Shown here one piece after another: positions 1 to 9,462 of a DNA stretch of 64,000 bases. Location of the stretch: contig JAWKSZ010000019.1 of the NCBI GenBank assembly GCA_041402045.1, positions 50,637-114,636 of the forward strand, read 5' to 3'. Both the position numbers and the translations under genes were made by a program. The notes under the pieces were generated by a model, which was given only the letters and a program-made list of their open reading frames with translations, was not told the origin of the DNA and made no database searches. This DNA is from JAGQRJ01 sp041402045. Lineage in GTDB: Bacteria; Planctomycetota; J058. Position 1 is the stretch's first letter. Each line of letters begins with the position of its first letter.

Positions 1-152
1 CGCTGGACGCCTTGCAGGCCCGGGGGCTCCAGGTCGGGGTGATCACCCACGTCCGCGCGCTCGCAGAGCGGGTGGCCGCGCGGGTCGAGGTGCAGCCCGT
101 GGCCCAGGGCGAGAGCCGGCTGCGCGTCTCCAGCGGCCTCGCGCTGGTCTGA
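1..152 (+). CDS. sbcC: SbcC-like exonuclease subunit, C-terminal end only
   Basis: Only the last 49 codons are present; the reading frame enters from the left edge (codons from base 3) and stops at TGA 150-152. The peptide contains GVITHVRALAERV, which matches the conserved end of SbcC/Rad50-type nucleases (GVISHVEAMKERI in the family), just after the signature of the second ATPase half. SbcC works with SbcD as an ATP-dependent nuclease that opens hairpins and processes DNA ends. The rest of the gene, and presumably sbcD, lies to the left. The identification rests on a short tail. Confidence 0.7.
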   Translation, partial: LDALQARGLQVGVITHVRALAERVAARVEVQPVAQGESRLRVSSGLALV

Positions 153-174
153 CACGTAAGGGTCGGGGGCGAGC

Positions 175-933
175 ATGGACGTGCAGCGCTTCGCGCGCCC
201 CGACTGGTCGCCGCTGCCTCACCCGGGGTGCGAGGGCGTCGAGGGGCGCGTGCTCCTGGTCGGCGAGCACCTCGCGTTGGCCCAGCTGCGGTTTGCTCCC
301 GGCGGAAGCCTTCACCCGCACAGCGCGGATCACAGGATCGACGTGCTCGTGCTGGAGGGCCGGGTCCACACTGCTGTGGGAGACGAACAGTCGGCGCTGG
401 CTGCAGGAGAGCGGGTGCGCTGGCCTGCCGGGGTCGTGCACCGGTTGTGGGCGGGGAGCGACGCGGGCGCGACCACGCTCATGGTCGAGTACCTGCGGCC
501 GACGCCCGCCCTCGCCCTTGCGCCAGAGCTGGACGCCCGTTGCTTCTGTGGGGGCGTGCGCCTGCGGGTGACGGCGCCGACCGAATTCTGTGGGCACTGT
601 CATTGTGCGAACTGCCGGCTGGCCCACGGGGCGGCCTACGTCACCTGGACCTCGGTGCCCGAGGCGCAGTTCGCCTGGACCTCGGGCGAGACGCGGGTCC
701 GCTGGTTCGAGTCGCGGCCGGGCACGCGCTGGGGCTTCTGCGGCGAGTGCGGGAGCTCGTTGCTCTACCGAAGCGAGGACGCGCCCGGGAGGATCTACGT
801 CACCGCGGCGTCCTTCCCCGGCGGACTGGACCGAGCGCCCGAGTCCCATGTGAGCTGGGAGGAGCGCGTCGGCTGGCTCGAACCGACGCACCTCCCCTGC
901 TACCGCGGGAAGACCGAGGAGCGGTTGGCATGA
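175..933 (+). CDS. Cupin and GFA/CENP-V zinc domain fusion protein
   Basis: A 252-residue protein with two modules. Residues about 35-108 form a small cupin barrel, with the HPHSADH and PAGVVHR segments supplying likely metal ligands. Residues about 120-235 form a GFA (glutathione-dependent formaldehyde-activating/CENP-V) domain with zinc cysteines at C123, C125, C142, C144, C147 and a second pair in CGEC near 189-192. GFA domains act on or bind small carbonyl-glutathione adducts, but most members have no proven substrate. The ATG lies 22 bases after the preceding stop. Its stop overlaps the start of the TetR gene (ATGA), so the two are translationally coupled and the regulator probably controls this enzyme. 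Confidence 0.8.
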   Translation: MDVQRFARPDWSPLPHPGCEGVEGRVLLVGEHLALAQLRFAPGGSLHPHSADHRIDVLVLEGRVHTAVGDEQSALAAGERVRWPAGVVHRLWAGSDAGATTLMVEYLRPTPALALAPELDARCFCGGVRLRVTAPTEFCGHCHCANCRLAHGAAYVTWTSVPEAQFAWTSGETRVRWFESRPGTRWGFCGECGSSLLYRSEDAPGRIYVTAASFPGGLDRAPESHVSWEERVGWLEPTHLPCYRGKTEERLA

Positions 934-1550
934 GGAACGCGGGGCTCAGCCGCGAGCGGGTGCTCCGTGCTGCCCTGGAACTGGTCGACGAGGAGGGGCT
1001 GAGTCAGCTCAGCATGCGTCGGCTGGGGGCGAGCCTGGGGGTGGAGGCCATGTCCCTCTACCGCTACGTCGCCAACAAGCGCGAGCTGCTGGACGCGCTC
1101 CACGGCGCGGTCCTGGACGAGGTCGCGCTCCCGGCACCCGGTGGCGGGTGGGAGGCAAGCCTGCGAGCGCTGGCCCGCGCGTTCCGTGTGGCGCTGGTGC
1201 GGCACCCCAACACCCTCCCGCTGTTCGCCACGCGGCCTGCGGTCGCAGCCTCGTCCCTGGCGTGGGTCGAGTCCGCGTTGGCGCTCCTGAGCGACGCGGG
1301 ACTGCCCCAGGGCGAGCAGCTTGGCGCGTTGCACGCGGTGGTGGCGTTCGTCGTGGGCACGTGTCAGGCCCAGGCCGCGTGGGAGACCCTCGACCCGGAG
1401 CCTGTGGACTACGCGGGGCTGCCGCCGGAGCGCTATCCCAACCTGGCGCGGCTGGTGCCGCTGCTCGCGGCCGAAGACCCCGAGGCGGAGTTCGAGCAGG
1501 GGCTCGAGCTCTGGATACGGGGGCTCCGGGCGCGTCTCGCGGAGCTGTAG
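930..1550 (+). CDS. TetR/AcrR family transcriptional regulator
   Basis: A 206-residue protein. Residues about 8-55 form the TetR N-terminal helix-turn-helix (SRERVLRAALELVDEEG, then LSMRRLGASLGVEAMSLYRY). The rest is an all-helical ligand-binding domain of the tetracycline-repressor C-terminal type. The ATG at 930 overlaps the stop of the cupin-GFA gene by four bases, so the start is well supported and the pair forms one operon. Repressors of this class usually bind near their own operon and release on binding a small hydrophobic ligand; the ligand here is unknown. Confidence 0.85.
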   Translation: MRNAGLSRERVLRAALELVDEEGLSQLSMRRLGASLGVEAMSLYRYVANKRELLDALHGAVLDEVALPAPGGGWEASLRALARAFRVALVRHPNTLPLFATRPAVAASSLAWVESALALLSDAGLPQGEQLGALHAVVAFVVGTCQAQAAWETLDPEPVDYAGLPPERYPNLARLVPLLAAEDPEAEFEQGLELWIRGLRARLAEL

Positions 1551-1601
1551 CCCGGACAGCGAGCTACGGAGCGGGGTCGCGCCCACTTCCTCTCAGATCT
1601 C

Positions 1602-1609
1602 GCTACCCT
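1602..1609 (+). promoter_or_regulatory. Candidate -10 element for the symporter gene
   Basis: GCTACCCT lies 23 bases before the start codon, followed by a strong AGGAGG ribosome site at 1621-1626. Similar G-C/G-TA-NNN-T boxes precede several other genes in this window. No convincing -35 box is seen. Confidence 0.35.
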
Positions 1610-1632
1610 GGGCACCCTGAAGGAGGTGCGCC

Positions 1633-3708
1633 ATGCTCTCGGGCGTCGACCTGGCCATTGTGATCGGGTTCCTGGTGCTGGTGACCGTGGTGGGCTACAT
1701 GCTCTCGAAGGTCGCCTCCGAGGGGATCGAGAGCTACTTCCTCGGCGGGAACAAGATCCCATGGTGGTTGCTCGGCGTGTCGACCGCGACCTCCAACTTC
1801 GACATGAGCGGGACCATGGTGATCGTGGCCATGGTGTTCGCGCTGGGCTACAAGGGCTTCCTGGTCGAGATCCGAGGAGGGGTGGGCTTGTCCCTGGCGT
1901 TCCTCGTGGTGTTCCTGGCCAAGTGGTTGCGGCGTAGCCGCGTCATGACCTCGGCCGAGTGGATGAAGCTCCGCTTCGGGACCGACGAACAGGGCAAGAC
2001 CGCGCACCTGGTGAGCACGATCGTGTACCTCGTGCTCTCGGTGGGCATGATCGCCTACTTCGCCGAGGGCGCCGGGAAGTTCCTGGTGGCCTACATGCCG
2101 CCGGAGTGGGTGCAGACCGAGGGCGCGAAGGCCACGGCCCAGTTCCTGTGCACCACGGGAATGGTCCTGATCGGGCTGTTCTACACGCTCATGTCCGGCC
2201 TCTACGGCGTGGTGTTCACCGACGTGATCCAAATGGTGCTCCTGACCTTCACCGCGATCTACATTTCGGTGAAGGGCTTCGCGGCGCGCAGCGCGGTGGA
2301 GGTGCTCCCCGAAGGGTTCTTCGATCTCGACCTGGAGTCCCCTGCGGCGGGCCTTGGGCAGGGACTCTTGAGTGGCAACCCCGAGGAGTGGACGCCGATC
2401 TTCGGAATGTTCGGACTGTGCGTCCTGTGTTGGGTGTTGCGCACCACCCTGGAGGGCTTCGGCGGCGTCGGCGGCTACACCGACCAACGCTTCTTCGCGG
2501 CGCGCTCCGAGCGCGAGGCGAGCCTGATCGGGCTGGAGGCGATCGTGCTCTCCATGTTCCGCTGGACCATGGTCGCGGGGCTCGTGGTCCTCGGCTACGC
2601 GTTGGTCCAAAAGGGTGGCAGCGTGGGCGAGACGATCGCCGCGGACCCAGAGAACGTATTGCCCTATGTGTTTGGGGAGTATCTCCCCAGCGGCATTCGC
2701 GGGCTCGTTATCGCGGGCATGATCGCGGCCGCCATGTCCACCTTCGACTCGACCCTCAACGCTGGGGCCGCGTACTTCGTGAAGGACCTCTATCACTCGT
2801 ACATCAACCAGGAGGCGACGCCGGCTCAGCTCATGAGCATGTCGCGCTGGGCGACGATCGGCCTGTGCGTGCTCGGGGTGGCCTCTGCCCTGGTGATCCC
2901 GGATATCAACACGATCTGGGGGTTCATTACCATGGGCTTGGGCATGCCCATGTTCATACCCCTCTGCTTGCGGTGGTACTGGCCACGCTTCAACGGCTAT
3001 GGGTTCTCTGTCTCTTTGGGGATCGGCGTCATCACCGGCATCGTCATAAACGCCGGACTGCACCTCCCCATTTACTGGGGGGTGCCTGTGACGGTCGTCG
3101 TCGTGAGCGTCGCCGCGGTCGTGACGACGTACCTGACCGCACCCACCAAGGAGAACGTCCTCGTCAACTTCGCGATCCAGATCGATCCGTGGGGCTTCTG
3201 GGGCAGGTACCTCAAGATCGGTGAAGAGCGCGGCCTCGTGGATCGCACCTACGTCGAGACCTCGTTCGGCAAGAAGATGAACGACGTGCTCGCCGTGTTC
3301 TTCGTGCTTCCGTTCCAGCTCGCGCTGCTCCTCGGCGGCATGTCCCTGATCTTCCACGACTGGGTCAAGTTCGGCTTCTTCATGTGCGTGCTCGGCGTGA
3401 GCGTCGTGGGCATGTACTTCTTCTGGTGGCGCAACCTGGACAGCGAGGAAGAGGCCGCCGAGGACGACAAGATCTACGAGCCTCTGCCCTCGGGCTGGGG
3501 GGAGATCGACGAGTACGTGGAGGCTCACGCCTCGGGCATGGGCCGGATCTCGGGCATGGGCTTCGTCGACGAGCCACCGCGAGAGACCTCGCAGGCAACC
3601 CCCACGCCTCCCTCCGCGACCACGGCGACGCCGCCGGCGTCCGAGCCACCCCACACCGAGGCCCCAAGCGCCTCGGAGTCCGAGCCACCCAAGCCCACGG
3701 AAGGCTAG
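1633..3708 (+). CDS. Sodium:solute symporter (SSS family)
   Basis: A 691-residue integral membrane protein with about 13-14 hydrophobic helices, then a hydrophilic Pro/Thr/Glu-rich tail over the last ~70 residues. Helix 1 (LAIVIGFLVLVTVVGYMLS) and the following YFLGGNKIPWWLLGVS segment match the start of SSS transporters. FDSTLNAGAAYFVKD is the conserved region near the sodium-binding helix. It probably imports an organic solute with Na+; the substrate cannot be read. The ATG has a good AGGAGG site six bases upstream. Longer SSS proteins with extra C-terminal helices and a tail like this are common in Planctomycetota. It converges with the HNH gene, leaving a five-base gap. Confidence 0.85.
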   Translation: MLSGVDLAIVIGFLVLVTVVGYMLSKVASEGIESYFLGGNKIPWWLLGVSTATSNFDMSGTMVIVAMVFALGYKGFLVEIRGGVGLSLAFLVVFLAKWLRRSRVMTSAEWMKLRFGTDEQGKTAHLVSTIVYLVLSVGMIAYFAEGAGKFLVAYMPPEWVQTEGAKATAQFLCTTGMVLIGLFYTLMSGLYGVVFTDVIQMVLLTFTAIYISVKGFAARSAVEVLPEGFFDLDLESPAAGLGQGLLSGNPEEWTPIFGMFGLCVLCWVLRTTLEGFGGVGGYTDQRFFAARSEREASLIGLEAIVLSMFRWTMVAGLVVLGYALVQKGGSVGETIAADPENVLPYVFGEYLPSGIRGLVIAGMIAAAMSTFDSTLNAGAAYFVKDLYHSYINQEATPAQLMSMSRWATIGLCVLGVASALVIPDINTIWGFITMGLGMPMFIPLCLRWYWPRFNGYGFSVSLGIGVITGIVINAGLHLPIYWGVPVTVVVVSVAAVVTTYLTAPTKENVLVNFAIQIDPWGFWGRYLKIGEERGLVDRTYVETSFGKKMNDVLAVFFVLPFQLALLLGGMSLIFHDWVKFGFFMCVLGVSVVGMYFFWWRNLDSEEEAAEDDKIYEPLPSGWGEIDEYVEAHASGMGRISGMGFVDEPPRETSQATPTPPSATTATPPASEPPHTEAPSASESEPPKPTEG

Positions 3709-3713
3709 GCCTC

Positions 3714-5162
3714 CTAGCGCTGCGTTGGTCTCGCTGAACCCTCTCCGCTGCGGTCTCCACCTCGGCGTCGGGCGCGCCAGCCGTCGACCTGGTCCCGGGC
3801 ACGGTGCTCGCGCAGGAGTTGCAGGCTAGGGCCAAGGTCCAGGTCGCGCAGCGCGTTCACCACTGCGCGCAGGCGCCCTGCGGCGCCTAAGTCGAAGGGC
3901 TCCGCGACGGTCGCGTTCGTGGTCTTCGCGTGGGCGATCGAGTCCTCGACGCCCTGCGTGATTCGAGGGTCCACCCGCGGAGGACCTTGGCCGTCGTGGA
4001 TCACCCGGCCGTCCGGGTCACGGAACACGAACACCCCTGCCTCTGCGGTGACCGAGTAGCCGCCCTCATGGAGGTAGGCGTGGTGGGTCGAGCACAGGAG
4101 CATGAGGTTGGCGAGGGACGTCGGCCCCCCGTCCGCCCAGTGCCGAACGTGGTGGGTGTCGACGTAACGCCAGTTGCAGCAACCGGGGAACCGACAGCCG
4201 CGGTCGCGCGCCCACAGCGCCTTGAGCAGCGCCCGGGTAGGTCCTCGGCTCTTGCGGCCCACGTCGAGCACGGCGCTCGGGCGCGACTCGAGGTCCTTGA
4301 CCAGGAGGTCCGTACGTCCCCCTGCACAGCTCAGGCGGCGCGCGGCGTCGCCGCTGAGCCTGAGGCCGGACTGCAGCCACGACGCGCCTCCCGCCGAGCC
4401 CAACTCCAGGTCTTCAGGGGTGACGTGCACCAGCACGTCGTAGCGCCCAAAGATCGGCTCGCTGGCCTCGCGCTGCGCCTCCTCGAGGCTCCCGCGAAAC
4501 ACGCTCATGAACCGATCCACCCGTTGTCGGCGGTGCTCCGCAGGGCTCAGGGGCTCGACCGTGCGATCTGGCCCGCCGTGCTCGGCTTCCGCCTGCACGT
4601 CCAGCGCCTTCTTCACCAGGTCGAGTTCCTCGTCCAGCACGTCCGCGACGACGCGGCTCAACCCGCCCTGGAGCGGTTTGAGCGTGAGTCGGCGCGCCGC
4701 GAGCCTGCGCCGGGCTGCCGCGGCCGGGTCACTGGCGTTCTCTTCCGGGCTTCCCAACGCGATCTGCTGTTCAAGGCGCGCCAACGCCTTCCCCAGCTGG
4801 GGGGTGGGCAGGTCCACGGCCAAGCCGATCAAGGTGGATTCGTTGGCAGGATCACCGACCCGCGAGACCTTGCGCGCCTTGGCGAAGCTGATCTCGCCCG
4901 CGGCCAGCGCGCGATCGGTCTTCTGCAGGCGCTCGAGCGCCCGCGCCACCCGCAGCCGCTCGCGAGCCTCGCTCGGCGCCCAGCCAAACACGTGCACGAG
5001 GTAGTCGACGCAGGACGTCCAGCCCTCCCACGCCTGCGCCTCGTCGAAGGCGCGCAGGGCGACGCAGATACGCTGCTGCAGCGACGCCTCCGCCGTCGCC
5101 AGCGCGCCCAGTTCGCGCCGCAGCTCGTCTCGTTCTGCTCTTAGCCGTTCGGCTTCACCCAC
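3714..5162 (-). CDS. HNH endonuclease domain protein (DUF222/13E12 type)
   Basis: A 482-residue protein. It starts with an N-terminal coiled coil (EAERLRAERDELRREL), then a helical DUF222-like region (EISFAKARKVSRVGDP), and a C-terminal HNH domain with RDRGCRFPGC, DTHHVRHWADGG and LLCSTHHAYLHEGG. These supply the two histidines and the asparagine (SLANLMLLC) of the ββα-metal nuclease fold. Such DUF222-HNH proteins are abundant stand-alone genes in high-GC bacteria and often lie in repeated or mobile contexts; their targets are mostly unknown. The start is GTG at 5162; no neighbouring recombination genes support mobility here. Confidence 0.8.
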   Translation of the reverse strand: MGEAERLRAERDELRRELGALATAEASLQQRICVALRAFDEAQAWEGWTSCVDYLVHVFGWAPSEARERLRVARALERLQKTDRALAAGEISFAKARKVSRVGDPANESTLIGLAVDLPTPQLGKALARLEQQIALGSPEENASDPAAAARRRLAARRLTLKPLQGGLSRVVADVLDEELDLVKKALDVQAEAEHGGPDRTVEPLSPAEHRRQRVDRFMSVFRGSLEEAQREASEPIFGRYDVLVHVTPEDLELGSAGGASWLQSGLRLSGDAARRLSCAGGRTDLLVKDLESRPSAVLDVGRKSRGPTRALLKALWARDRGCRFPGCCNWRYVDTHHVRHWADGGPTSLANLMLLCSTHHAYLHEGGYSVTAEAGVFVFRDPDGRVIHDGQGPPRVDPRITQGVEDSIAHAKTTNATVAEPFDLGAAGRLRAVVNALRDLDLGPSLQLLREHRARDQVDGWRARRRGGDRSGEGSARPTQR

Positions 5163-5240
5163 AGCACCCTCGCGTCGAACAAAACACTAACACGCGAGGC
5201 CGACAACCCAGAACCTGCTTCGTCTGTGGGACTTGCCTCG

Positions 5241-5248
5241 GCTAACCT
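5241..5248 (+). promoter_or_regulatory. Candidate -10 element for the STN lipoprotein gene
   Basis: GCTAACCT ends only six bases before the ATG at 5255, so the transcript would be leaderless or nearly so. It resembles the GCTACCCT boxes at 1602 and 18298. Confidence 0.35.
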
Positions 5249-5254
5249 CCGTCC

Positions 5255-6700
5255 ATGAGCCCGCTCCCCCGAACCCTGCGAGCCACCTGGCCTGTGCTCC
5301 TGACCGTCGTTGGCTGCGTGTCGGCGCCCCCGGCAACGTTCGGCGTGGTCTCCCTCGAACGCTCGAACGCCACGGTCCTCGAACTCCTGATCGCGCTCGA
5401 AGCACGCGGCTCCCACCCCATATGCCTGCCTCCCGCCGCTCCCGCGCGACTCTCCGTGGCCTTTCACGAAACCCCGTGGGACACCGCGGTGGCTGCGGTG
5501 GTGGCCGCCGCCGACCTCCATGCGCAGTGGGAGGACGGGACCCTCGTGGTGGAGACCGCCACCCCCACGGGAGCCGAGCTTCAGCCACGCCCTGCGCTCG
5601 AGCCTCCGCCGGAGCCCGTGTACGAGGAACTGGTGGGGTCCAGCCCAAGACCCTCGCTGATCTCCTTGGACGTCAAGGACGTGCCCCTCGCAGACGCGCT
5701 CCGGGAGATCGCTCGCCAAGCGAACCTCGAGGTGTGCGTCGACCCGAACGTCGACGTCACCGTCACCGAACGATTCCGCGAGATCGATGCGGAGCTCGCG
5801 ATCCACCTGATCGCCAAGACCTACAACTGCACGGTCGGCGTGACGGCTTCGGGCGCCTACTGCGTCGGACGGGTTCACCTCGTCCGCCTGCAGTTCAACG
5901 ACGTCGACCTCGCCACCTTGCTCGACCTGATCGCGAGGTTCGCTGGGTTGGACCTCGTCCTCGACGCTCGCTTGCAGCGCTGCCTGACCTTCGACGCCGC
6001 GCACTGCGGACTCGATCCCACCTACGACCTCCTCTACCCAGGACTCGTCGCGATCTCCGAGACCTGCCGCATCTCCCTCGAAGTCCGCAACGGAGTGCTG
6101 CTCGCCTGCTCGCGACCGAGCGGTTGGCACGACCCCGGGCTCGACCTAGACCCTAAGCACCGACTCGACGGGTGGGACGCGAGGATGACGCGTCCGCGAA
6201 ACTTGCTCTGGGCACGCAACGCCCCCGCTCGCCCTTGGTTCCACCTCATGGCTCGACACCTCGGCTGCTTCGCGGTGATCGCGGGCGACGTCGAAGGGCA
6301 CGTCAGCATGTCTGAGCGCGACCTCCCCTACGACCATGCTGCCTACCGCGCCGCGGTGACCCATGGCGTGTGGATCGACTTCGACGGGTCGTTCCTGAGG
6401 GTGCGCAACCGCTTCAGCCCACCTCGCCACGTTCCGCAGGCCCCGTCCCCGCGTGCGCGCCTCACCTTGCCTGACGGAACGCAGTGCGAGGTCGAGGTGC
6501 AGGCCATGGTCCTCGATCGTGCGGAGTCGACGGGCTACGGGTTCTCCGACGTCCTGATCGACGGGGAGCCTTATCGCGTGGGCGACCGACTCCGGCGAGG
6601 GGAGACCGAACTCCCCGTGTGGGTCCATAGTCTGGCTCCCGACGCGATATACCTCTGGGTCGAGGGAGCTCCAGCGCCGGTGGTCGTGCCCCTGACCTAG
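5255..6700 (+). CDS. Lipoprotein with repeated secretin/TonB short N-terminal (STN)-like modules
   Basis: A 481-residue protein with a lipoprotein signal (lipobox VVGC, Cys20). Four segments have the STN pattern: a β-strand, a helix with a LADALREIA-like core, then strands. They lie near residues 28-100, 128-205, 207-290 and 320-390. The clearest is SLDVKDVPLADALREIARQA. The C-terminal ~90 residues (RLTLPDGTQCEVEVQAM to PVWVHSL) resemble a PilP-like small β domain. STN domains normally sit at the N-terminus of secretins (PilQ, GspD) or TonB receptors; no secretin barrel is present. The protein may be a periplasmic adaptor. It ends four bases inside the convergent gene at 6697. Confidence 0.6.
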   Translation: MSPLPRTLRATWPVLLTVVGCVSAPPATFGVVSLERSNATVLELLIALEARGSHPICLPPAAPARLSVAFHETPWDTAVAAVVAAADLHAQWEDGTLVVETATPTGAELQPRPALEPPPEPVYEELVGSSPRPSLISLDVKDVPLADALREIARQANLEVCVDPNVDVTVTERFREIDAELAIHLIAKTYNCTVGVTASGAYCVGRVHLVRLQFNDVDLATLLDLIARFAGLDLVLDARLQRCLTFDAAHCGLDPTYDLLYPGLVAISETCRISLEVRNGVLLACSRPSGWHDPGLDLDPKHRLDGWDARMTRPRNLLWARNAPARPWFHLMARHLGCFAVIAGDVEGHVSMSERDLPYDHAAYRAAVTHGVWIDFDGSFLRVRNRFSPPRHVPQAPSPRARLTLPDGTQCEVEVQAMVLDRAESTGYGFSDVLIDGEPYRVGDRLRRGETELPVWVHSLAPDAIYLWVEGAPAPVVVPLT

Positions 6701-7738
6701 TCCTCGTCGGTGGCGACGAGGACCGCGGCGCTCGCGCCGTCGGGGCGCAGCGCGCCCACGCCCAGATCCCAGGCCACGTGCGCGAACCAAGATCCACCCT
6801 GGATCACGACCCACCTGCAGGCCCGCGCGGCCTCCGCGACGTCGGCGGCGGGAGTCGGACGTGGGAGCGCCGGCCAGCGCACCCAGCGAGCGCCAGGCGT
6901 GGAGGCGGCCGTAGGCGCCCCAGGCAGGTCGACTGTAGGCGCCGCCCGAGGACGCGGCCTCGAACAGCCGCGCGACGACCGTCGGCAACTCCACCGCGAG
7001 CACCGTCGCGTCCGCGGTCGCGGTCGCCTCGAGCGCGTCGACCAACGCCTGCGTCCAGCCTGTCTGGGCAGGCTCGAGGGCGACCTCCTCGCTCTCGGCG
7101 CGGCCGTTGGAACCCTGCAGCCAGTCCGCGATCGCGCTCTGCAACCGGCCGGGCTTCGTCGCCCTCCGTGAACGCGCGGTCAGCGGCCCGCCTGCGGGCA
7201 GAGGCGTCCCCGCCGCGGCTCCGCCGATCGAGCGGCCGTGCCCGCCGAGGCTGAAGCGGATCCGGCCGCGGGCGGACTCGAAGTCGAGGAGCTCCGTCGG
7301 CAACCAGGCCAGCGGCTCACCCGAGAATGCGGCCGTGTCGCACCCACGCAGCGGCTTGTCGCAGAGCAGCGCCTCCTGGAACAGGCAGGCGCGGAACTCC
7401 GGGTCTTCGGCCTCGGCGAAGGCGCGCTCGAGGGACGGGACGTCCTGGGCCGCGGCGAGGCGCGCGGCCAGCTCGTGGCGACGCGGGCGCGTCTTGCGCG
7501 GGAGGATCGAGAGCAGCGCCGAACAGGCCTCTGCGTCCTCGGCCGCGGCCAGGAGCTGCTCCGCGCGCTCGAGGCAGCTCCGCGCCTGCCACGCCTCGCC
7601 GGCGCGGGTGAGCGCCGGGAGCAAGACGCGAAAGAACTCCCACTCCCCGGCGGCGGCCGCGGCGTCGAGCGCGTCCCACGCGCCGCGCACGCTCTCCGCA
7701 GCGATCGCCGCCTCCACGAAGGCGTTCACATCTCTCAC
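6697..7738 (-). pseudogene. Unrecognised protein gene interrupted by a frameshift
   Basis: The frame opens with GTG at 7738, overlapping the stop of the upstream kinase-domain frame (GTGA). It runs about 285 codons (DVNAFVEAAIAAESVRGAWD, later ALVDALEATATADATVL and GRLHAWRSLGALAG) and then shifts near 6865-6880. There, the coding signal moves to another frame (AADVAEAARACRWVVIQGG) and ends in ATDED at 6697. Rejoined, the product is about 346 residues, mostly helical and Ala-rich, with no motif I can name. Coding character on both sides of a single shift suggests a recent lesion or a one-base consensus error. It is co-transcribed with the broken glycosidase-kinase gene. Confidence 0.55.
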
Positions 7739-9455
7739 GAGCCACCTCCGCGCACGAGGGATCCGTCGGCCTCGATCACCCAATCCGCCCGCCCGCGGTG
7801 CTCGCGGACCAGCGCGTGCTCGGCGGCCAGGACCTCGGCCAGGTGTGCGTCCAGCGGTTCGCGTCCGCGACGCCGGCGCGCCTCCTCCGTGTCGCGATAC
7901 GTGGCCGCGAGGAACACGCGCGCGTCGGCGCCCGCCAGCAGGGTCACGAAGGTCCCCTCGATCAGGAGCACGTCGCCCTCTCCGCTCTGCTGAAACGCGG
8001 CGAGGTCGGCCTCGAGCCGCGGCAGATCGACCTCCTGCGTGCCCCGCCAGGCCGGGTCCTCGCGCCGCCGGCGCGCGTTCTCCGCGGGCGGGAGGTGGTA
8101 GTAGTCGTCCTGGTGCAGGGTCCGCACGCGCTTCCCGCCTGCGCTCAGCCGCGCCGCGAGGGCCGCGGCCAGGGTGGTCTTTCCGCTCCCCGTCTCTCCC
8201 GCGACGGTGACGACCACACGCTCCTGGGCGAGCGCCGGGCGCAGTCCGCTCAGCAGCGCATCCAGGAGCGCGGCGGCGGGCTCGGGGGGCCGCACGGTCC
8301 CCAGCAGCCGCCGGCCACCGAGCGCTGCCTCGACGAGAGCGGCCCGGCAGCGCCCAGGCGCAGGGGCTGACCTCGCCGGGACGCCCGCGTCGGCGTGGAG
8401 GAACTCGGGGAACGGCGCTGCGGCGTCGTGGTTCGCGCGCACGATCGCCGCGAGCAGCTGCCGCGCGTCGTCCAGCCGCCCGCGCCCAGCGGGGCCGCGC
8501 CCCAGAACCCGTTGACCATGGGCCACAGCCCGCCGTTGTGGTACGCCCGAGGTGGTTGCGGAACGTCCCCCATGGAGCTGACGCAGCGCCGCGTCCCGCG
8601 GATCCCGGCTCGATCCGCGGCCAGAACGCGGGCACCAGCCCTGTGGACGTCTCCGCCGCCCGCGTCAGCGCGAAGCCCGTCGCCGCGTGAGCCTCGGCCG
8701 GGTCGTCGAGGAGCAGCACCGCCAGCGCGTTGGCCAGACCGTCGAAGGTCCGGTCAGCCCGAGTGGCCGCCACCCGGCGACCCAGTGTTCGAGGGGCGCG
8801 CCGGCCTGCAGCGCCGCGAAGGCCGGGCGGTGGATCGGCTGGCCAGCGGCTCTTCGCGCCGCCAGTGGTTGACCGAGAGCACGCCCTCGAGGGCCGCCGC
8901 GCGCGCTGCGCTGGCCTCGCGCCCGAAGGCCTGCGCGTCGAGCCGGAGCGCCCACAGCCTCAGGAGCTGCAACCCCAGGGCGTAGCCCGAGAGCGGATAC
9001 TCGTCGGCCCAGTCCCCGCCCTCGGGCATGTAGACCAGGTCGTGTCGGCCAGGGCCTGGCCCGCGAGCCAGCCCAGGGCGCGCTCGAGGCTCGCGCGAGC
9101 AGCTCCGCGGAGCGTCCGGCAGCGCGGCCACGTGGGCCGCGCCGATCACGAACCAGGCCGCCGCGTCGGTGCGGCAGGCGATCCCGCCGAAGCTCACCGC
9201 GCGGGTGCTCCCGTCCGCGGCCAGGGCCACGTTGGACGGGATCCGCCCGTGGACGTCCTGGTGCGCAGCGAGGGTCGCGAGCGTCGCCCGGGCGGTGGCG
9301 GCGAGGTCCGGCGCCCCGCTCAGGAGCGCGGCCAGGCTGGTGATCACCCCGTCGCGGGCCCACACCCGGCGGTAGTTGGCGCGCGCCTCCGGCGACGCCA
9401 AGAACCCGCCGGGGGTGGCCACGGCGCGCAGGACCTCGAGGGCCTCGGGCTGCAC
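7735..9455 (-). pseudogene. Broken fusion gene: (α/α)6-barrel glycoside hydrolase plus uridine kinase-like domain
   Basis: The GTG start is at 9455, seven bases after transketolase. The first ~115 codons read YRRVWARDGVITSLAALLSG and are typical of amylo-α-1,6-glucosidase/GH63/GH100-like enzymes. After about 9112 the coding signal jumps between frames at least seven times: RSAELL, LERALGWLAGQALADT, YMPEGGDWADEYPLSGY, HRPAFAALQAG, DGLANALAVLLLDDPAEA, AYHNGGLWPMVNGFWGA and RQLLAAIVRANHDA. From about 8350 the last frame is intact and carries a P-loop kinase: VTVAGETGSGKTTLAAAL, then HQDDYYHLPP, LLIEGTFV and LAATYRDTEEARRRRGRE, as in uridine kinase/phosphoribulokinase relatives. The intact ancestor was probably one two-domain carbohydrate enzyme. 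Either this is a decaying pseudogene or the consensus contains several single-base errors. Confidence 0.65.
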
Positions 9456-9462
9456 GCCCGGG

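Noticed and set aside
1603..3654. 683-residue minus-strand frame
   Set aside because: Antisense shadow of the SSS symporter; His/Asp-rich low-complexity content typical of reversed high-GC genes.
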